Positions 8,673 through 17,427 are shown, counted from the first letter of the stretch. The stretch is DNA of 64,000 nucleotides from an uncultured Clostridia bacterium (GCA_934747885.1 CAKVHE010000002.1:248001-312000), one strand, 5' to 3'. Notes: a model not told the origin generated them from the letters alone. Made by a program: numbers and translations.

Positions 8673-10190
8673 ATGAAAAAAGCAGAAGAAAAATCTCAAA
8701 AAAATATTTTGCGTTCGTCGCTTGTAGTTAGTTTGTTTATGCTTGTGGGCAAAGTTGCTGGCGCTTTTTTTAAGGTGCCACTAACTGCAATAATTGGCGC
8801 GGAAGGAATGGGAATCTACCAAATGGTGTTTCCCGTTTTTGTGCTTTTATTTTCTGTTTCTTCTAGCGGTTTTAGTACTGCAATAACTGTTAGTTTTGGA
8901 GATAAATCTAGCCAGCATAAAAATGGCTCATATTCGCGCTATGCTCAACTGGGGGCGCTTGGTATTGCTCTTTTTGTATCTGCTATTGTTATTGTTATGT
9001 CGCCGGTTTTTGCAAAAATTCAAAAAAACGAGCAGGTACAAGTGGTTTACAAAATTATGCCTATTGCAATTGTAGCGGTTTCGCTTCTTAGCGTAAAAAA
9101 AGGGCAAATAAGAGCGATGGGCGAGTTTTGCAAGTATTCACTCGCAGAATCTGCCGAACAGGTTTTAAAAGTAATTATTGCGCTAGTTTTGGCCGGTATG
9201 CTCTCTGCTTATTCGGGTGGGATTGGCGTTGCTGGGGTGTTTGTGGGGATTGCGTTTAGCACGTTGCCCGCCTTTATTATTTTAAATTTTAAAAACAGCA
9301 AAAAGTTGAATTTTGCGCCGCTTACCAAACCAGAAAAAAAAGGGTTTCTAAAAATTTCTTTTTATTCAACCTTGCTTGCAATATTGGTGCCTTTTGTTCA
9401 ATTTTTGGATAGTGTGGTAACTACCAATTGTTTGGTATCGGCAGGCCTAAGTTCGGGTTTGGCAACTAGTTTGTATGGGCTTTCAAGAGGTTCGGTTTCA
9501 GTGCTTATAAATTTGCCAATGGTGGCAATTGGCGCGTTAGAACTTGTGCTGCTTCCGGACCTTATAAAAAGTGATGGCGATAAACAAAGCAAGGTAAAAC
9601 TATCGATACTTATTGCTCTTTTTGTTTGTCTGCCGTTTGGCTTTTTGTATACCTTGTTTCCGGAAGTAATTATAAAAACCTTATATGGTGCTAGTTTGCC
9701 GGAGTGGCAACTTGCGCAAACGGTTAGACTGCTTAGAGTGGGCGGCTTTACCTCGGTGCTTGCTGGACTAACTTCGGTGACAACGGTGGCTTTGCAAGGT
9801 TTAAAGAAGTTTTATTTGCCGGTTGTTTCGCTTGGACTTGCTGGCGTGAGCAAACTTGGGCTAGAACTTTTAATTGTGCCCAAAGTCGGCATAATTGGTG
9901 CCGAACTAGGAACTTTGATTTTTTATTTAGTGGCGTGCCTAATAAACTGCATAATGTTAAATGCCTGCAAATTAAGGGTTGGAAGCGCTGGTAACCTTGT
10001 GCCAATTGCTACCGCCGGTGTTGCATTTTCTGCGTCGCTAATACTATTTAATTTGCTAAAAGGGGCAATTGGTGAATTGGTTGCATTATTGTCGCTTGGT
10101 CTAATTTTTGGTGCGGGTTATTTGGTTGTTATGATTGCTATATTAAAAAAGCAAACTTGTGTGAATAAATCTCGACGGGCTGGTTCATAA
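8673..10190 (+). CDS. SpoVB-family MOP-superfamily flippase
   Basis: 505 residues with about 12-14 membrane spans. The N-terminal tract KVAGAFFKVPLTAIIGAEGMGIYQMVFPVF is typical of the SpoVB/Wzx-like polysaccharide-biosynthesis flippases. Relatives move undecaprenyl-linked intermediates; in Bacillus SpoVB is needed for spore cortex formation and the paralogue YtgP/MurJ handles lipid II. Which role applies here cannot be decided from one copy. No good RBS is visible before ATG 8673, so it may be translated by coupling to the upstream gene. HU follows 21 bases after the stop. Confidence 0.85.
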   Translation: MKKAEEKSQKNILRSSLVVSLFMLVGKVAGAFFKVPLTAIIGAEGMGIYQMVFPVFVLLFSVSSSGFSTAITVSFGDKSSQHKNGSYSRYAQLGALGIALFVSAIVIVMSPVFAKIQKNEQVQVVYKIMPIAIVAVSLLSVKKGQIRAMGEFCKYSLAESAEQVLKVIIALVLAGMLSAYSGGIGVAGVFVGIAFSTLPAFIILNFKNSKKLNFAPLTKPEKKGFLKISFYSTLLAILVPFVQFLDSVVTTNCLVSAGLSSGLATSLYGLSRGSVSVLINLPMVAIGALELVLLPDLIKSDGDKQSKVKLSILIALFVCLPFGFLYTLFPEVIIKTLYGASLPEWQLAQTVRLLRVGGFTSVLAGLTSVTTVALQGLKKFYLPVVSLGLAGVSKLGLELLIVPKVGIIGAELGTLIFYLVACLINCIMLNACKLRVGSAGNLVPIATAGVAFSASLILFNLLKGAIGELVALLSLGLIFGAGYLVVMIAILKKQTCVNKSRRAGS

Positions 10191-10211
10191 TTGGGTAAAA
10201 GGAGAATGAAA

Positions 10212-10487
10212 ATGAACAAACAAGATTTAGCCAAAGGAATTTCACAAAAAACAACCTTATCTCAAAAAGAAGCAAAAGAGGCACTAAGCGCAATTTCCGC
10301 TATCATAAAAGAAACATTAAGTCGTGGCGATGAAGTAAAACTTGCCGGCTTTGGAAAGTTTGAAGTAAAGCACCGCGCAAAACGCGAAACAGTGAACCCG
10401 CGTACTCGTGCAAAAATGATTATTCCTGCTAGCAGAATTGCCTTTTTTAAAGCCAGCAAAGAACTAAAAACCGCAGTAGGAAACTAA
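10212..10487 (+). CDS. HU-type nucleoid protein
   Basis: 91 residues. The start ATG 10212 lies 7 bases after AGGAG (10200-10204); an earlier ATG at 10206 is too close to it. The sequence runs MNKQDLAKGIS, then GFGKFEVKHRAKRETVNPRT, which includes the DNA-binding beta-arm with its conserved RxxxNP (R at about 58, NP at 62-63). HU dimers bend and compact DNA. The gene follows spoVB directly, an arrangement also seen in other Clostridia, and ends in a terminator. Confidence 0.93.
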   Translation: MNKQDLAKGISQKTTLSQKEAKEALSAISAIIKETLSRGDEVKLAGFGKFEVKHRAKRETVNPRTRAKMIIPASRIAFFKASKELKTAVGN

Positions 10488-10508
10488 ACGCCGTAACTGG
10501 CGTTTTTT
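10487..10508 (+). terminator. Rho-independent terminator
   Basis: AACGCC, loop GTAACT, GGCGTT and T7. The hairpin begins within the bases next to the HU stop codon. Confidence 0.88.
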
Positions 10509-10513
10509 TATTG

Positions 10514-10542
10514 TTGAAAATGTGAGCGCGTTGTGGTAAAAT
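10514..10542 (+). promoter_or_regulatory. Sigma-A promoter giving a leaderless dus mRNA
   Basis: TTGAAA (10514-10519), a 17-base spacer and TAAAAT (10537-10542) preceded by TGG. The expected transcription start, about 7 bases past the -10, coincides with the ATG at 10550, so the transcript would have no leader. Confidence 0.75.
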
Positions 10543-10549
10543 ATGTGGT

Positions 10550-11491
10550 ATGTTAAAAGAGTTAAAGATAGGAAAGGTAACCGCGCAAAACAAATTGTAT
10601 TTGGCGCCAATGGCTGGATTTACTGATGTTGGGTTTAGAAGCGTCTGCAAAAGTTATGGGGCGGGGCTTACTTGTACCGAACTTATTAGCGCAAAGGCGT
10701 TATATTATGGAGATAAAAAAACTGAACAATTGTGCGCAACTGCTCCAAACGAAAGTCCAAAAGTATTGCAACTTTTTGGCAATGAGCCAAAGATATTTGA
10801 AGCGGTTTTAAAATTGCCTATCGTTCAAAAGTTTGATATTATCGACATCAATATGGGGTGTCCAGCGCCAAAAATAGTCAAAAACGGTGAGGGCTCGGCG
10901 CTGCTTGGCAAATTTGCTTTGGCGGAAGAAATAATTCGCATCTGCGTATCTTCTACAAACAAGCCTATCACGGTAAAATTTAGAAGTGGCTTAACGCCTA
11001 ATTCAATTGTGGCGGTAGAATTTGCAAAAATGTGTGAAAGGGCGGGCGCCTCTGCCATAACTTTTCACCCACGCACCACCGACCAAGGTTTTGGCGGAAA
11101 AGCAGATTGGGAACTATTTAAGTCGGTTAGAAAGGCAGTAACCATTCCGCTAATTGCAAGTGGAGATATAGTAGACGCAACAGGTGCAAGATATCTTTTG
11201 GAAGAAGTTAAGGTTGATGGACTTATGATCGGTCGAGCTGCACTTGGAAACCCAATAATTTTTAAAGAGCTAATTACTGGCGTAAAACTTGATTATACCG
11301 ACGAAGATAAAAAGAAAGATATATTTGCACAAATAGAGGTTTTAAAGCAGGTGTTTACCCCCGATTACATTTGCGCAAATATAAAAAAGCAACTCTTGTA
11401 TTATTTTAAAAGAAAAAGTGCAAGCGTAAAAAATGCAATATCAAGATGCACTAAATTGGAAGATATGGAAAAAATTATTGCAGAAATTTAA
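10550..11491 (+). CDS. dus: tRNA-dihydrouridine synthase (DusB-like)
   Basis: 313 residues, FMN-dependent reductase that converts uridine in the tRNA D-loop to dihydrouridine. Visible family marks are LAPMAGFTD at about 18-26 (FMN binding), TELISAKAL, the catalytic Cys104 in INMGCPAPKI, KFRSG, ITFHPRT, and GDIVD with LMIGRAALGNP for phosphate binding near 235. Length is normal for the family. There is no Shine-Dalgarno sequence, and the ATG sits at the predicted transcription start, so it is probably translated as a leaderless mRNA. A long perfect hairpin terminates it. Confidence 0.92.
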   Translation: MLKELKIGKVTAQNKLYLAPMAGFTDVGFRSVCKSYGAGLTCTELISAKALYYGDKKTEQLCATAPNESPKVLQLFGNEPKIFEAVLKLPIVQKFDIIDINMGCPAPKIVKNGEGSALLGKFALAEEIIRICVSSTNKPITVKFRSGLTPNSIVAVEFAKMCERAGASAITFHPRTTDQGFGGKADWELFKSVRKAVTIPLIASGDIVDATGARYLLEEVKVDGLMIGRAALGNPIIFKELITGVKLDYTDEDKKKDIFAQIEVLKQVFTPDYICANIKKQLLYYFKRKSASVKNAISRCTKLEDMEKIIAEI

Positions 11492-11492
11492 A

Positions 11493-11530
11493 AAAATCTC
11501 AAAATGCAAAAAAAACATTTTGAGATTTTT
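11493..11530 (+). terminator. Rho-independent terminator
   Basis: AAATCTCAAAATG and CATTTTGAGATTT are perfectly paired around an A-rich loop and followed by T's. Its 3' arm overlaps the -35 of the next promoter. Confidence 0.88.
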
Positions 11531-11547
11531 ACTTTTTATAGTAAAAT
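11520..11547 (+). promoter_or_regulatory. Candidate promoter overlapping the dus terminator
   Basis: TTGAGA (11520-11525), a 16-base spacer and TAAAAT (11542-11547). The -35 hexamer is part of the terminator's 3' arm. It would drive the Hint-domain protein. Confidence 0.55.
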
Positions 11548-11584
11548 AGGTTTAACAAAAATACATAAAGGGGAAAATCTTTTT

Positions 11585-13474
11585 ATGACAGAAAAGAAGG
11601 GAACGAAAGCAAAACTTATTAGTATAGTAATTTCTATGGTATGTGCGCTTTCGCTTTTAGCAGTTGGTGTTTTGGCATCGCTTACAAACTTTCAGGTAGC
11701 AATTGCCAACCAACTTAGTTTGGAGTTTAGTGCAGTAGAAGGGACTTTGTATGCTACTCGTTTAGGTGATGTTGCCGGTACTGATCGAACCACCAGCAAG
11801 GTTTTAAGCGAAAGTACTACGGCAACCGATTGGCTAAAAGTATATGACGGAACCACAACGGCGGGCATCGTTCAAGCCAATTTGGATACCATTCAAGAAC
11901 AAGTAAATTTTATTTCCAACGATGCAGTAAAGCAAAAAGTAGAAGCCGGTGCAAGCAGCATCGCAATAACTTATTATTTTTATTACACATTGCCAGGAGG
12001 TTCGGTTTCTAACGATGTAGTGCTTACGGCACCTGCAATGGGAAACACCAATGTAAAACTTACATATAGCTACATAAAAACTACAAGCAGCACTCTACCA
12101 AGTTTTGATGCCGCAACAACATTTGCAGATGGTGACACTGTGCAAGTTGCTGGCGGGGAACAGTTGTTTGTAAAGGCTGAGGCGCGAGTTGGGCTAACTG
12201 GCTCGGTTAATGTAGAAAGCGCAGATTGGACTTTTAGCTTAAACTTTGGCATTAGCAAGTTTTCGCTAAATAACGAAACCTTAACTTTTAATGAAGTTTC
12301 TGGTGCGGAAACTTACGAAGTCTGGGCAAAGGAAATAACTGCAAGTGGTGCGAGTTTGATTGCTCAAACTAGTAGCGTAGGTGACATCGATACCACTCTT
12401 GGAACCTTAAAACAAATTTTAACCAAAGACACAAGAACGGTTAATTTGGAAACCGCATTAAGTGACTTAACTGCCGGAAATTATAAAGTTACCATTGTTC
12501 CAAAAGACATAAGTGGCAAGGAAATTACTGGCAACCGAATTTCAACAAGATATACCTTTAATCCTAAAATTACTTTGACATTTACTTTTAGTGATCTTGG
12601 TAGTGGTTTGGGTGGTATTAATAATGTAAAAGCAAATGGTACAGCGGTTACAACGTTAGATGTAATGCCTGGACTAACTTTTGCTGAAATAATTTCGCAA
12701 TACAATTTAACATTTTCCACATATACTGGTACAAGTGCTGATTTTTCTACTTCTTATTGGGATCAAGGTGATGCATCAAAAGTATTTACAACCAATACAA
12801 CAATTACTTTTAGTTATTACTCTTGTCTTGAAATAAACACTGAAATAACAGTTTATGACGAAAAGAAGAAAAAATATATCCGCAAGAAATTGAAAGATAT
12901 AACCTACGACGACTTGATTTTGGTTTGGAACTTTGACAAAGGTGACTTTGACCTATCAAAACCAATATTTATCGCAAAAACGCGCAAGGCCGATCGTTAC
13001 ACGCTGGTTAAGTTTAGTGATGGAAGCGAACTTAAACTGGTTGGTACTGACGATGGCAAGCGTCACCGTATCTTTAATGTAGATACCGGCGTGTTTGAAT
13101 ATGTGGGCAACAAAATGCCGGTTGGAACAAGAACCTTTAACGAAAAAGGTGAAATTGTTACCGTTACCAGCATTGAATTTGTAAACGAAAACATTGAGTT
13201 CTCATCCATAAAAACATATTACCACATCAACTGCTTTGCTGGTGGAATATTAACTTCTGGCAGTTTCTCAAACTTGTATCCAATTAAGGATATGAAATAT
13301 GTAAAAGACAATCGTACTCTTGCAAGCCGTAAAGACTATTTGGAAATTGAAGATAAATATTTCTACGGCCTAAGACTTGCTGAGCGTCCACGCAACACCC
13401 TTTGCGACCAACTAGGTGTTAACGATGGCTCACTAAATGATTACATTAACAAGTTGAAAGATTTATCAAAATAA
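11585..13474 (+). CDS. TasA/CalY-like secreted protein with C-terminal Hint autoprocessing domain
   Basis: 629 residues from ATG 11585 (AAGGGGA upstream). Residues about 10-40 are a hydrophobic segment leading into VLASLTNFQVAIANQLSLEFS, the layout of SipW-type/TasA-like leaders. Beta-rich domains run to about 340, then a Listeria-Bacteroides-like repeat to about 410. At Cys414 a Hint (hedgehog/intein) fold begins: CLEINTEI (Cys, Thr at +5), KKLKDITYDDLILVW, SDGSELKL with a T...H pair spaced T-D-D-G-K-R-H, and the closing block YYHINCFAGGILTSG near 560. The closing block lacks the HN-C/S/T splice end, so N-S acyl shift with N-terminal cleavage is more likely than splicing. A basic tail (about 575-629) follows. 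Own promoter and terminator. Substrate and role unknown. Confidence 0.8.
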   Translation: MTEKKGTKAKLISIVISMVCALSLLAVGVLASLTNFQVAIANQLSLEFSAVEGTLYATRLGDVAGTDRTTSKVLSESTTATDWLKVYDGTTTAGIVQANLDTIQEQVNFISNDAVKQKVEAGASSIAITYYFYYTLPGGSVSNDVVLTAPAMGNTNVKLTYSYIKTTSSTLPSFDAATTFADGDTVQVAGGEQLFVKAEARVGLTGSVNVESADWTFSLNFGISKFSLNNETLTFNEVSGAETYEVWAKEITASGASLIAQTSSVGDIDTTLGTLKQILTKDTRTVNLETALSDLTAGNYKVTIVPKDISGKEITGNRISTRYTFNPKITLTFTFSDLGSGLGGINNVKANGTAVTTLDVMPGLTFAEIISQYNLTFSTYTGTSADFSTSYWDQGDASKVFTTNTTITFSYYSCLEINTEITVYDEKKKKYIRKKLKDITYDDLILVWNFDKGDFDLSKPIFIAKTRKADRYTLVKFSDGSELKLVGTDDGKRHRIFNVDTGVFEYVGNKMPVGTRTFNEKGEIVTVTSIEFVNENIEFSSIKTYYHINCFAGGILTSGSFSNLYPIKDMKYVKDNRTLASRKDYLEIEDKYFYGLRLAERPRNTLCDQLGVNDGSLNDYINKLKDLSK

Positions 13475-13487
13475 TGTTTTGATGCAA

Positions 13488-13516
13488 TGCCCGACCGCTT
13501 TCTGGTCGGGTTTTGC
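13488..13516 (+). terminator. Rho-independent terminator
   Basis: CCCGACC, loop GCTTTCT, GGTCGGG, TTTT: a GC-rich perfect hairpin after the Hint-domain protein. Confidence 0.9.
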
Positions 13517-13549
13517 TTTGTAGCAAAGTGGTTTTTTCCCTTAATTTAT

Positions 13550-13579
13550 TTGACTTTTGGGGCTTGGTTTTGTTACAAT
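13550..13579 (+). promoter_or_regulatory. Sigma-A promoter of the glycolytic operon
   Basis: TTGACT (13550-13555), an 18-base spacer and TACAAT (13574-13579), 43 bases before pgk. Confidence 0.8.
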
Positions 13580-13622
13580 AAAATAGAATAAAAACTTAAA
13601 TAAAAGTTTAAGGGGTTTAGTT

Positions 13623-14807
13623 ATGAATAAAAAGACTTTTAAGGATATTGATGTTAACGGAAAAAGAGTTTTGGTTAGAGTGGACTACAATGTTCCGCTT
13701 GGCGAAAAAGGCGAAATTTTGGACGATACTAGAATTGTTGCGAGTTTGCCAACCATTACTTATTTATTAAATAATCACGCAAAAATTATTTTGTGTTCAC
13801 ATCTTGGCAGACCAAAAGGCAACTTTAATACGGCTTTGTCGCTAAAACCGGTGGCCGAAAGGTTGTCCAATTTGTTAAACCGCGAGGTTAAACTTGCCAC
13901 TGATGTTATTGGCGAAAGTGCAAAAAATTTGGTAGACAACATGCAAGAAGGCGATATTGTTATGCTAGAAAATGTACGCTTCCACAAAGAGGAGGAAGAA
14001 AACGACGAAGAATTTGCAAAAAAACTTGCATCTTTTGCCGATGTGTTTGTTTTAGACGCTTTTGGTACTTCGCATCGCGCGCATGCATCAACGGCTGGGG
14101 TAGCAAGATTTATTCCAGCAGTGGCAGGTTTTTTGGTTGCAAAAGAAATTACCGAAATAGACAAAGTTATGCAAAAACCTGAGCGTCCAGTTTTGGTAAT
14201 TTTTGGCGGCAAAAAGGTATCAGACAAAATTGGCGTAATTACTTCTATGCTTGATTTGGCTTCAACCATTTTAATAGGTGGCGCAATGGCGTTTACCTTT
14301 ATTGTGGCAAAAGGCGGAGAGGTTGGTTTGTCGCGTTATGAGAAAGACAAAATTGAGGTCGCAAAAGAAATTTTACGCCTAGCCGATTGCAAAAATGTAA
14401 AAATTGTATTGCCGGTTGACAGTGTAGTAGCAAGAGAGTTTTCGCCAAAGGCACGTTCAAAAGTTGTTAATTCGTTTAAAATACCGGCTGGTTTTCAAAG
14501 TATGGATATTGGACCAAAAACAATAAGATTGTTTAAGTCTGAAATAAAAAAAGCAAAGACCGTTATTTGGAACGGACCAATGGGCGTTTATGAGTTTAAA
14601 AAGTTCAAAAAAGGCACTGATGCCATTGCAAAAGCAATTGCAGTTTCGGGCTCAACCAGCATAGTTGGTGGCGGTGATAGTGCTGCGGCAGTACTTTCTA
14701 GTGGCTATGCATCACGAATAACACACATTTCTACTGGTGGCGGTGCAACACTTGAATATCTAGAAGGCAAAAATCTACCGGGTGTTGCAATGCTTGAAGA
14801 TAAATAA
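13623..14807 (+). CDS. pgk: Phosphoglycerate kinase
   Basis: 394 residues, normal length. It transfers phosphate from 1,3-bisphosphoglycerate to ADP in lower glycolysis. Diagnostic tracts are RVDYNVP near 20-26, SHLGRPKG near 60, ENVRFHKEEE near 115, DAFGTSHRAHAS near 145, GGKKVSDKI near 195, and the nucleotide-binding GGGDSAAAV near 358. An RBS (AAGGGG) precedes the ATG. First gene of pgk-tpiA-gpmI; gapA, which usually heads this operon, is not here. Confidence 0.97.
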   Translation: MNKKTFKDIDVNGKRVLVRVDYNVPLGEKGEILDDTRIVASLPTITYLLNNHAKIILCSHLGRPKGNFNTALSLKPVAERLSNLLNREVKLATDVIGESAKNLVDNMQEGDIVMLENVRFHKEEEENDEEFAKKLASFADVFVLDAFGTSHRAHASTAGVARFIPAVAGFLVAKEITEIDKVMQKPERPVLVIFGGKKVSDKIGVITSMLDLASTILIGGAMAFTFIVAKGGEVGLSRYEKDKIEVAKEILRLADCKNVKIVLPVDSVVAREFSPKARSKVVNSFKIPAGFQSMDIGPKTIRLFKSEIKKAKTVIWNGPMGVYEFKKFKKGTDAIAKAIAVSGSTSIVGGGDSAAAVLSSGYASRITHISTGGGATLEYLEGKNLPGVAMLEDK

Positions 14808-14823
14808 ACAAGGAGAAGTTTTA

Positions 14824-15582
14824 ATGAAAAATTTGTATCTCGTTGCAAATTGGAAAATGAATAAAACAATTGCAGAAACAAATGCGTTTTTTGATGAATT
14901 TTTGCTTGAAAATATAAAGACTAAAAATCATATTGTAATTTGCCCAAGTTATTTGTCTATTCCAAAAGCAGTAGAAAAAACAGCGGGCACCAATATTGAA
15001 ATTGGCGCGCAAAATATGCATTATGCAGAAAGCGGCGTTTGGACAGGAGAAGTTAGTGCAAAAATGTTAACCGAAGTTGGCGCAAAATATGTAATTATTG
15101 GACATAGTAGCAGACGTGCGGAAGACAACGAAACCAATGAAAAAATAAATTTAAAATTAAAAGCGGCTTTAAAAAATGGTTTAACGCCAATACTTTGTAT
15201 TGGAGAGTCGGCAAAGGAGCGTGAGGCCGGTCGCACTTATAGAGTTCTTAAAAAGCAAATTTTGTGGAACTTTAATGAAATAGAAGACCCTGAAAAAGTT
15301 ATCATTGCGTATGAACCTTTGTGGGCAATTTCGGACGGCAAAAACTTGCAAGTAGTTCCAACTGTGGAAGAAATTAGAGCTGTTAATTCTGGTATTAAGC
15401 GTGTTTTAAGACAAATTTATACGCCAGAGCAGGTGAAAAAAATCAACATTTTGTATGGTGGTAGCGTTAGCGACAAAAATGCGCGCGAGATTATGCAGGA
15501 ACGTAGCGTTAATGGCGTTTTAGTGGGTGGCGCGAGTTTGAACCCTCAAAAATTCAAAAACATTATAAAGGCGGTAAATTAG
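14824..15582 (+). CDS. tpiA: Triosephosphate isomerase, divergent at conserved positions
   Basis: 252 residues from ATG 14824 (AAGGAG upstream). It interconverts dihydroxyacetone phosphate and glyceraldehyde-3-phosphate. Lys11 in NWKMNK, His94 in IGHSSRR, Cys125 in CIGES and the catalytic base Glu164 in AYEPLWA are present, as is the phosphate loop YGGSV. Two normally near-invariant places differ: the GHSERR motif reads GHSSRR (Ser for the conserved Glu), and flexible loop 6, usually AIGTGK, reads AISDGK. The core residues argue for activity, but rate or loop closure may be altered. The stop overlaps gpmI's GTG start. Confidence 0.93.
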   Translation: MKNLYLVANWKMNKTIAETNAFFDEFLLENIKTKNHIVICPSYLSIPKAVEKTAGTNIEIGAQNMHYAESGVWTGEVSAKMLTEVGAKYVIIGHSSRRAEDNETNEKINLKLKAALKNGLTPILCIGESAKEREAGRTYRVLKKQILWNFNEIEDPEKVIIAYEPLWAISDGKNLQVVPTVEEIRAVNSGIKRVLRQIYTPEQVKKINILYGGSVSDKNAREIMQERSVNGVLVGGASLNPQKFKNIIKAVN

Positions 15583-17120
15583 TGAAAGCAAATCGACCGG
15601 TGTGTCTTATTATTATGGATGGCTTTGGCAGACCCGAAGATCCAAAAGTTAGTGCAATAAATAGAGATAATACCAAGTATTTGCAAATGCTTTGCAAAAA
15701 TTATGCAAACTCACTTTTGCGCGCAAGCGAAGAAGCGGTAGGGCTACCAAAAGGTCAACCGGGAACGTCGGACGTTGGACATTTAACAATTGGTACGGGC
15801 AGAGTAAAATATCAACCGTTGGTTGAAATAAATCGCTCAATAGAAGACGGTTCGTTTTATTCCAATGAAGCCTTTTTAAAGGCTATCGAAAATGCAAAAG
15901 GCAAAGGCAAGAGTTTACATTTGGTAGGTATTCCATCAAATGGTGGCGTGCATAGCCATATTGATCACTTGCTTGAACTTATCAAACTTTGCGCCAAACA
16001 TGGGCTAAGCAACAATGTTTATATCCATTTTGTATCTGATGGCAGAGATGCGCCAATTAGATCGGGCAAAGAGTTTTTGGCACAAGTGCTAAAAGTAATT
16101 AAAGAAACAGGCTGCGGTAAAATTGCCGATATTGTGGGCAGAGTTTATGCTTTTGACCGTGACAAAAACTGGGATAGAGTGGAACTTGCATACAACGCAT
16201 TTGTTCGTGGTAAAGGGGTGCAAGAAACTGACCCTATGGCTGCTTTTGACCATGCTTACGAAAAAGGTGAAACAGACGAATTTATCAACCCTATTGTGAT
16301 GGTCGATGGCGCTGGCAAGCCGGTTGGTTTAATTAAAAAGGGCGATAGTGTAATTAGTTATGATTATCGCGCTGACCGTGAGCGTCAACTTGCGTATGCT
16401 TTTGACGATACAAACACTTTGCCTTACACCGACAAAGATTTAAAACTTACCTATGTTTGCATGACTGAGTACGACGAAAATTTGAAAAACTGTTTGGTTG
16501 CTTATCCACCAAAACACTTAAAACATATTTTAAGTGAGGTTTTGCAAGACCGCGGATATAGACAATTTAAAATTGCTGAAACAGAAAAATTCCCATACAT
16601 TACCTTTGCTTTCAATGATGGTAGAATTGAACCTTATGAAAATGAAGATAGGGTGCTTGTAGATTCGGTAAAAATGAAAAGTTATGCGGGCAAACCAGAA
16701 ATGAGCGCGCAGAAAATTGCTGACGAGGCCGAAAAAGCTGTTAGAAAAAATATTTATGATTGCATAGTAATCAACTTTGCAAACTGCGATATGGTTGGGC
16801 ATTCTGGCGACAAAAAAGCCACCGAAATTGCTGTTCAAACGGTAAACAACTGCGTAGAGCAGGTGGTTGAGGCTGTGCGCCAAAATAACGGCGTTGCGAT
16901 TGTAACGGCAGACCATGGCAATGCGGATATTATGGAATATCCAGATGGCTCGCCTTGCACATCGCATACAAAAGCACTGGTTCCGGTAATTATTGTTGAT
17001 GACAAAAACAAAGATCTAGAACTAAAACACAATGGCACGCTAGCAGATATCGCGCCTACAATATTAAAAATACTTGGAGAAAAAGTTCCGGAAGAAATGA
17101 CGGGAACACCACTGTTCTAA
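15582..17120 (+). CDS. gpmI: 2,3-bisphosphoglycerate-independent phosphoglycerate mutase
   Basis: 512 residues, usual length. A Mn-dependent alkaline-phosphatase-fold enzyme that interconverts 3- and 2-phosphoglycerate. IIMDGFG near 9-15 holds the first metal Asp, GTSDVGHLTIG near 60-70 holds the phospho-accepting Ser (family norm GNSEVGH), then HSHIDHL, SDGRDAP and the C-terminal metal sites NCDMVGHSGD and ITADHGNAD. The GTG start shares a base with the tpiA stop (TAGTG), implying coupled translation. Confidence 0.96.
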   Translation: MKANRPVCLIIMDGFGRPEDPKVSAINRDNTKYLQMLCKNYANSLLRASEEAVGLPKGQPGTSDVGHLTIGTGRVKYQPLVEINRSIEDGSFYSNEAFLKAIENAKGKGKSLHLVGIPSNGGVHSHIDHLLELIKLCAKHGLSNNVYIHFVSDGRDAPIRSGKEFLAQVLKVIKETGCGKIADIVGRVYAFDRDKNWDRVELAYNAFVRGKGVQETDPMAAFDHAYEKGETDEFINPIVMVDGAGKPVGLIKKGDSVISYDYRADRERQLAYAFDDTNTLPYTDKDLKLTYVCMTEYDENLKNCLVAYPPKHLKHILSEVLQDRGYRQFKIAETEKFPYITFAFNDGRIEPYENEDRVLVDSVKMKSYAGKPEMSAQKIADEAEKAVRKNIYDCIVINFANCDMVGHSGDKKATEIAVQTVNNCVEQVVEAVRQNNGVAIVTADHGNADIMEYPDGSPCTSHTKALVPVIIVDDKNKDLELKHNGTLADIAPTILKILGEKVPEEMTGTPLF

Positions 17121-17359
17121 TGATGCTTAGTAACATTTTTACGCTTGCAAATTTAGTTTTGGCACAAACCGAAGATCAAAAACGAATGACCTTAATACTA
17201 GTTGGTATTTTTGCTTTTATTGGTTGTTCGTGGGTGTTTGACGGCTTTGCCAAAAGCAAGTTCGTAGGCGATAAAGTTTATAAAAAAGTTTTGATGTTTG
17301 TTAGTATATTTTTTATCGCCTTGTTTTTTATATTGGCGTACGCTTTTAACAAAAAATAG
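17120..17359 (+). CDS. Small two-span membrane protein in the glycolytic operon
   Basis: 79 residues. The ATG overlaps the gpmI stop (TAATG); ATG at 17123 is an alternative. Hydrophobic segments lie at about 23-40 and 55-75, separated by a basic loop (AKSKFVGDKVYKK). No family recognised. It appears to be translationally coupled to gpmI, and secG follows with its own promoter. A role is not inferable. Confidence 0.6.
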   Translation: MMLSNIFTLANLVLAQTEDQKRMTLILVGIFAFIGCSWVFDGFAKSKFVGDKVYKKVLMFVSIFFIALFFILAYAFNKK

Positions 17360-17370
17360 ACTAAAAACTA

Positions 17371-17399
17371 TTGTAAAAAGATTTTAAGTGTGATATAAT
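17371..17399 (+). promoter_or_regulatory. Sigma-A promoter of secG
   Basis: TTGTAA (17371-17376), 17-base spacer, TATAAT (17394-17399). Confidence 0.8.
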
Positions 17400-17427
17400 T
17401 ATCGCATACTTTAACGGAGAGATGTAT

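Noticed and set aside
12824..13330. True protein-splicing intein in the Hint-domain protein.
   Set aside because: The closing block ends ILTSG with no HN-C/S/T junction and no conserved C-extein, so splicing is not supported.
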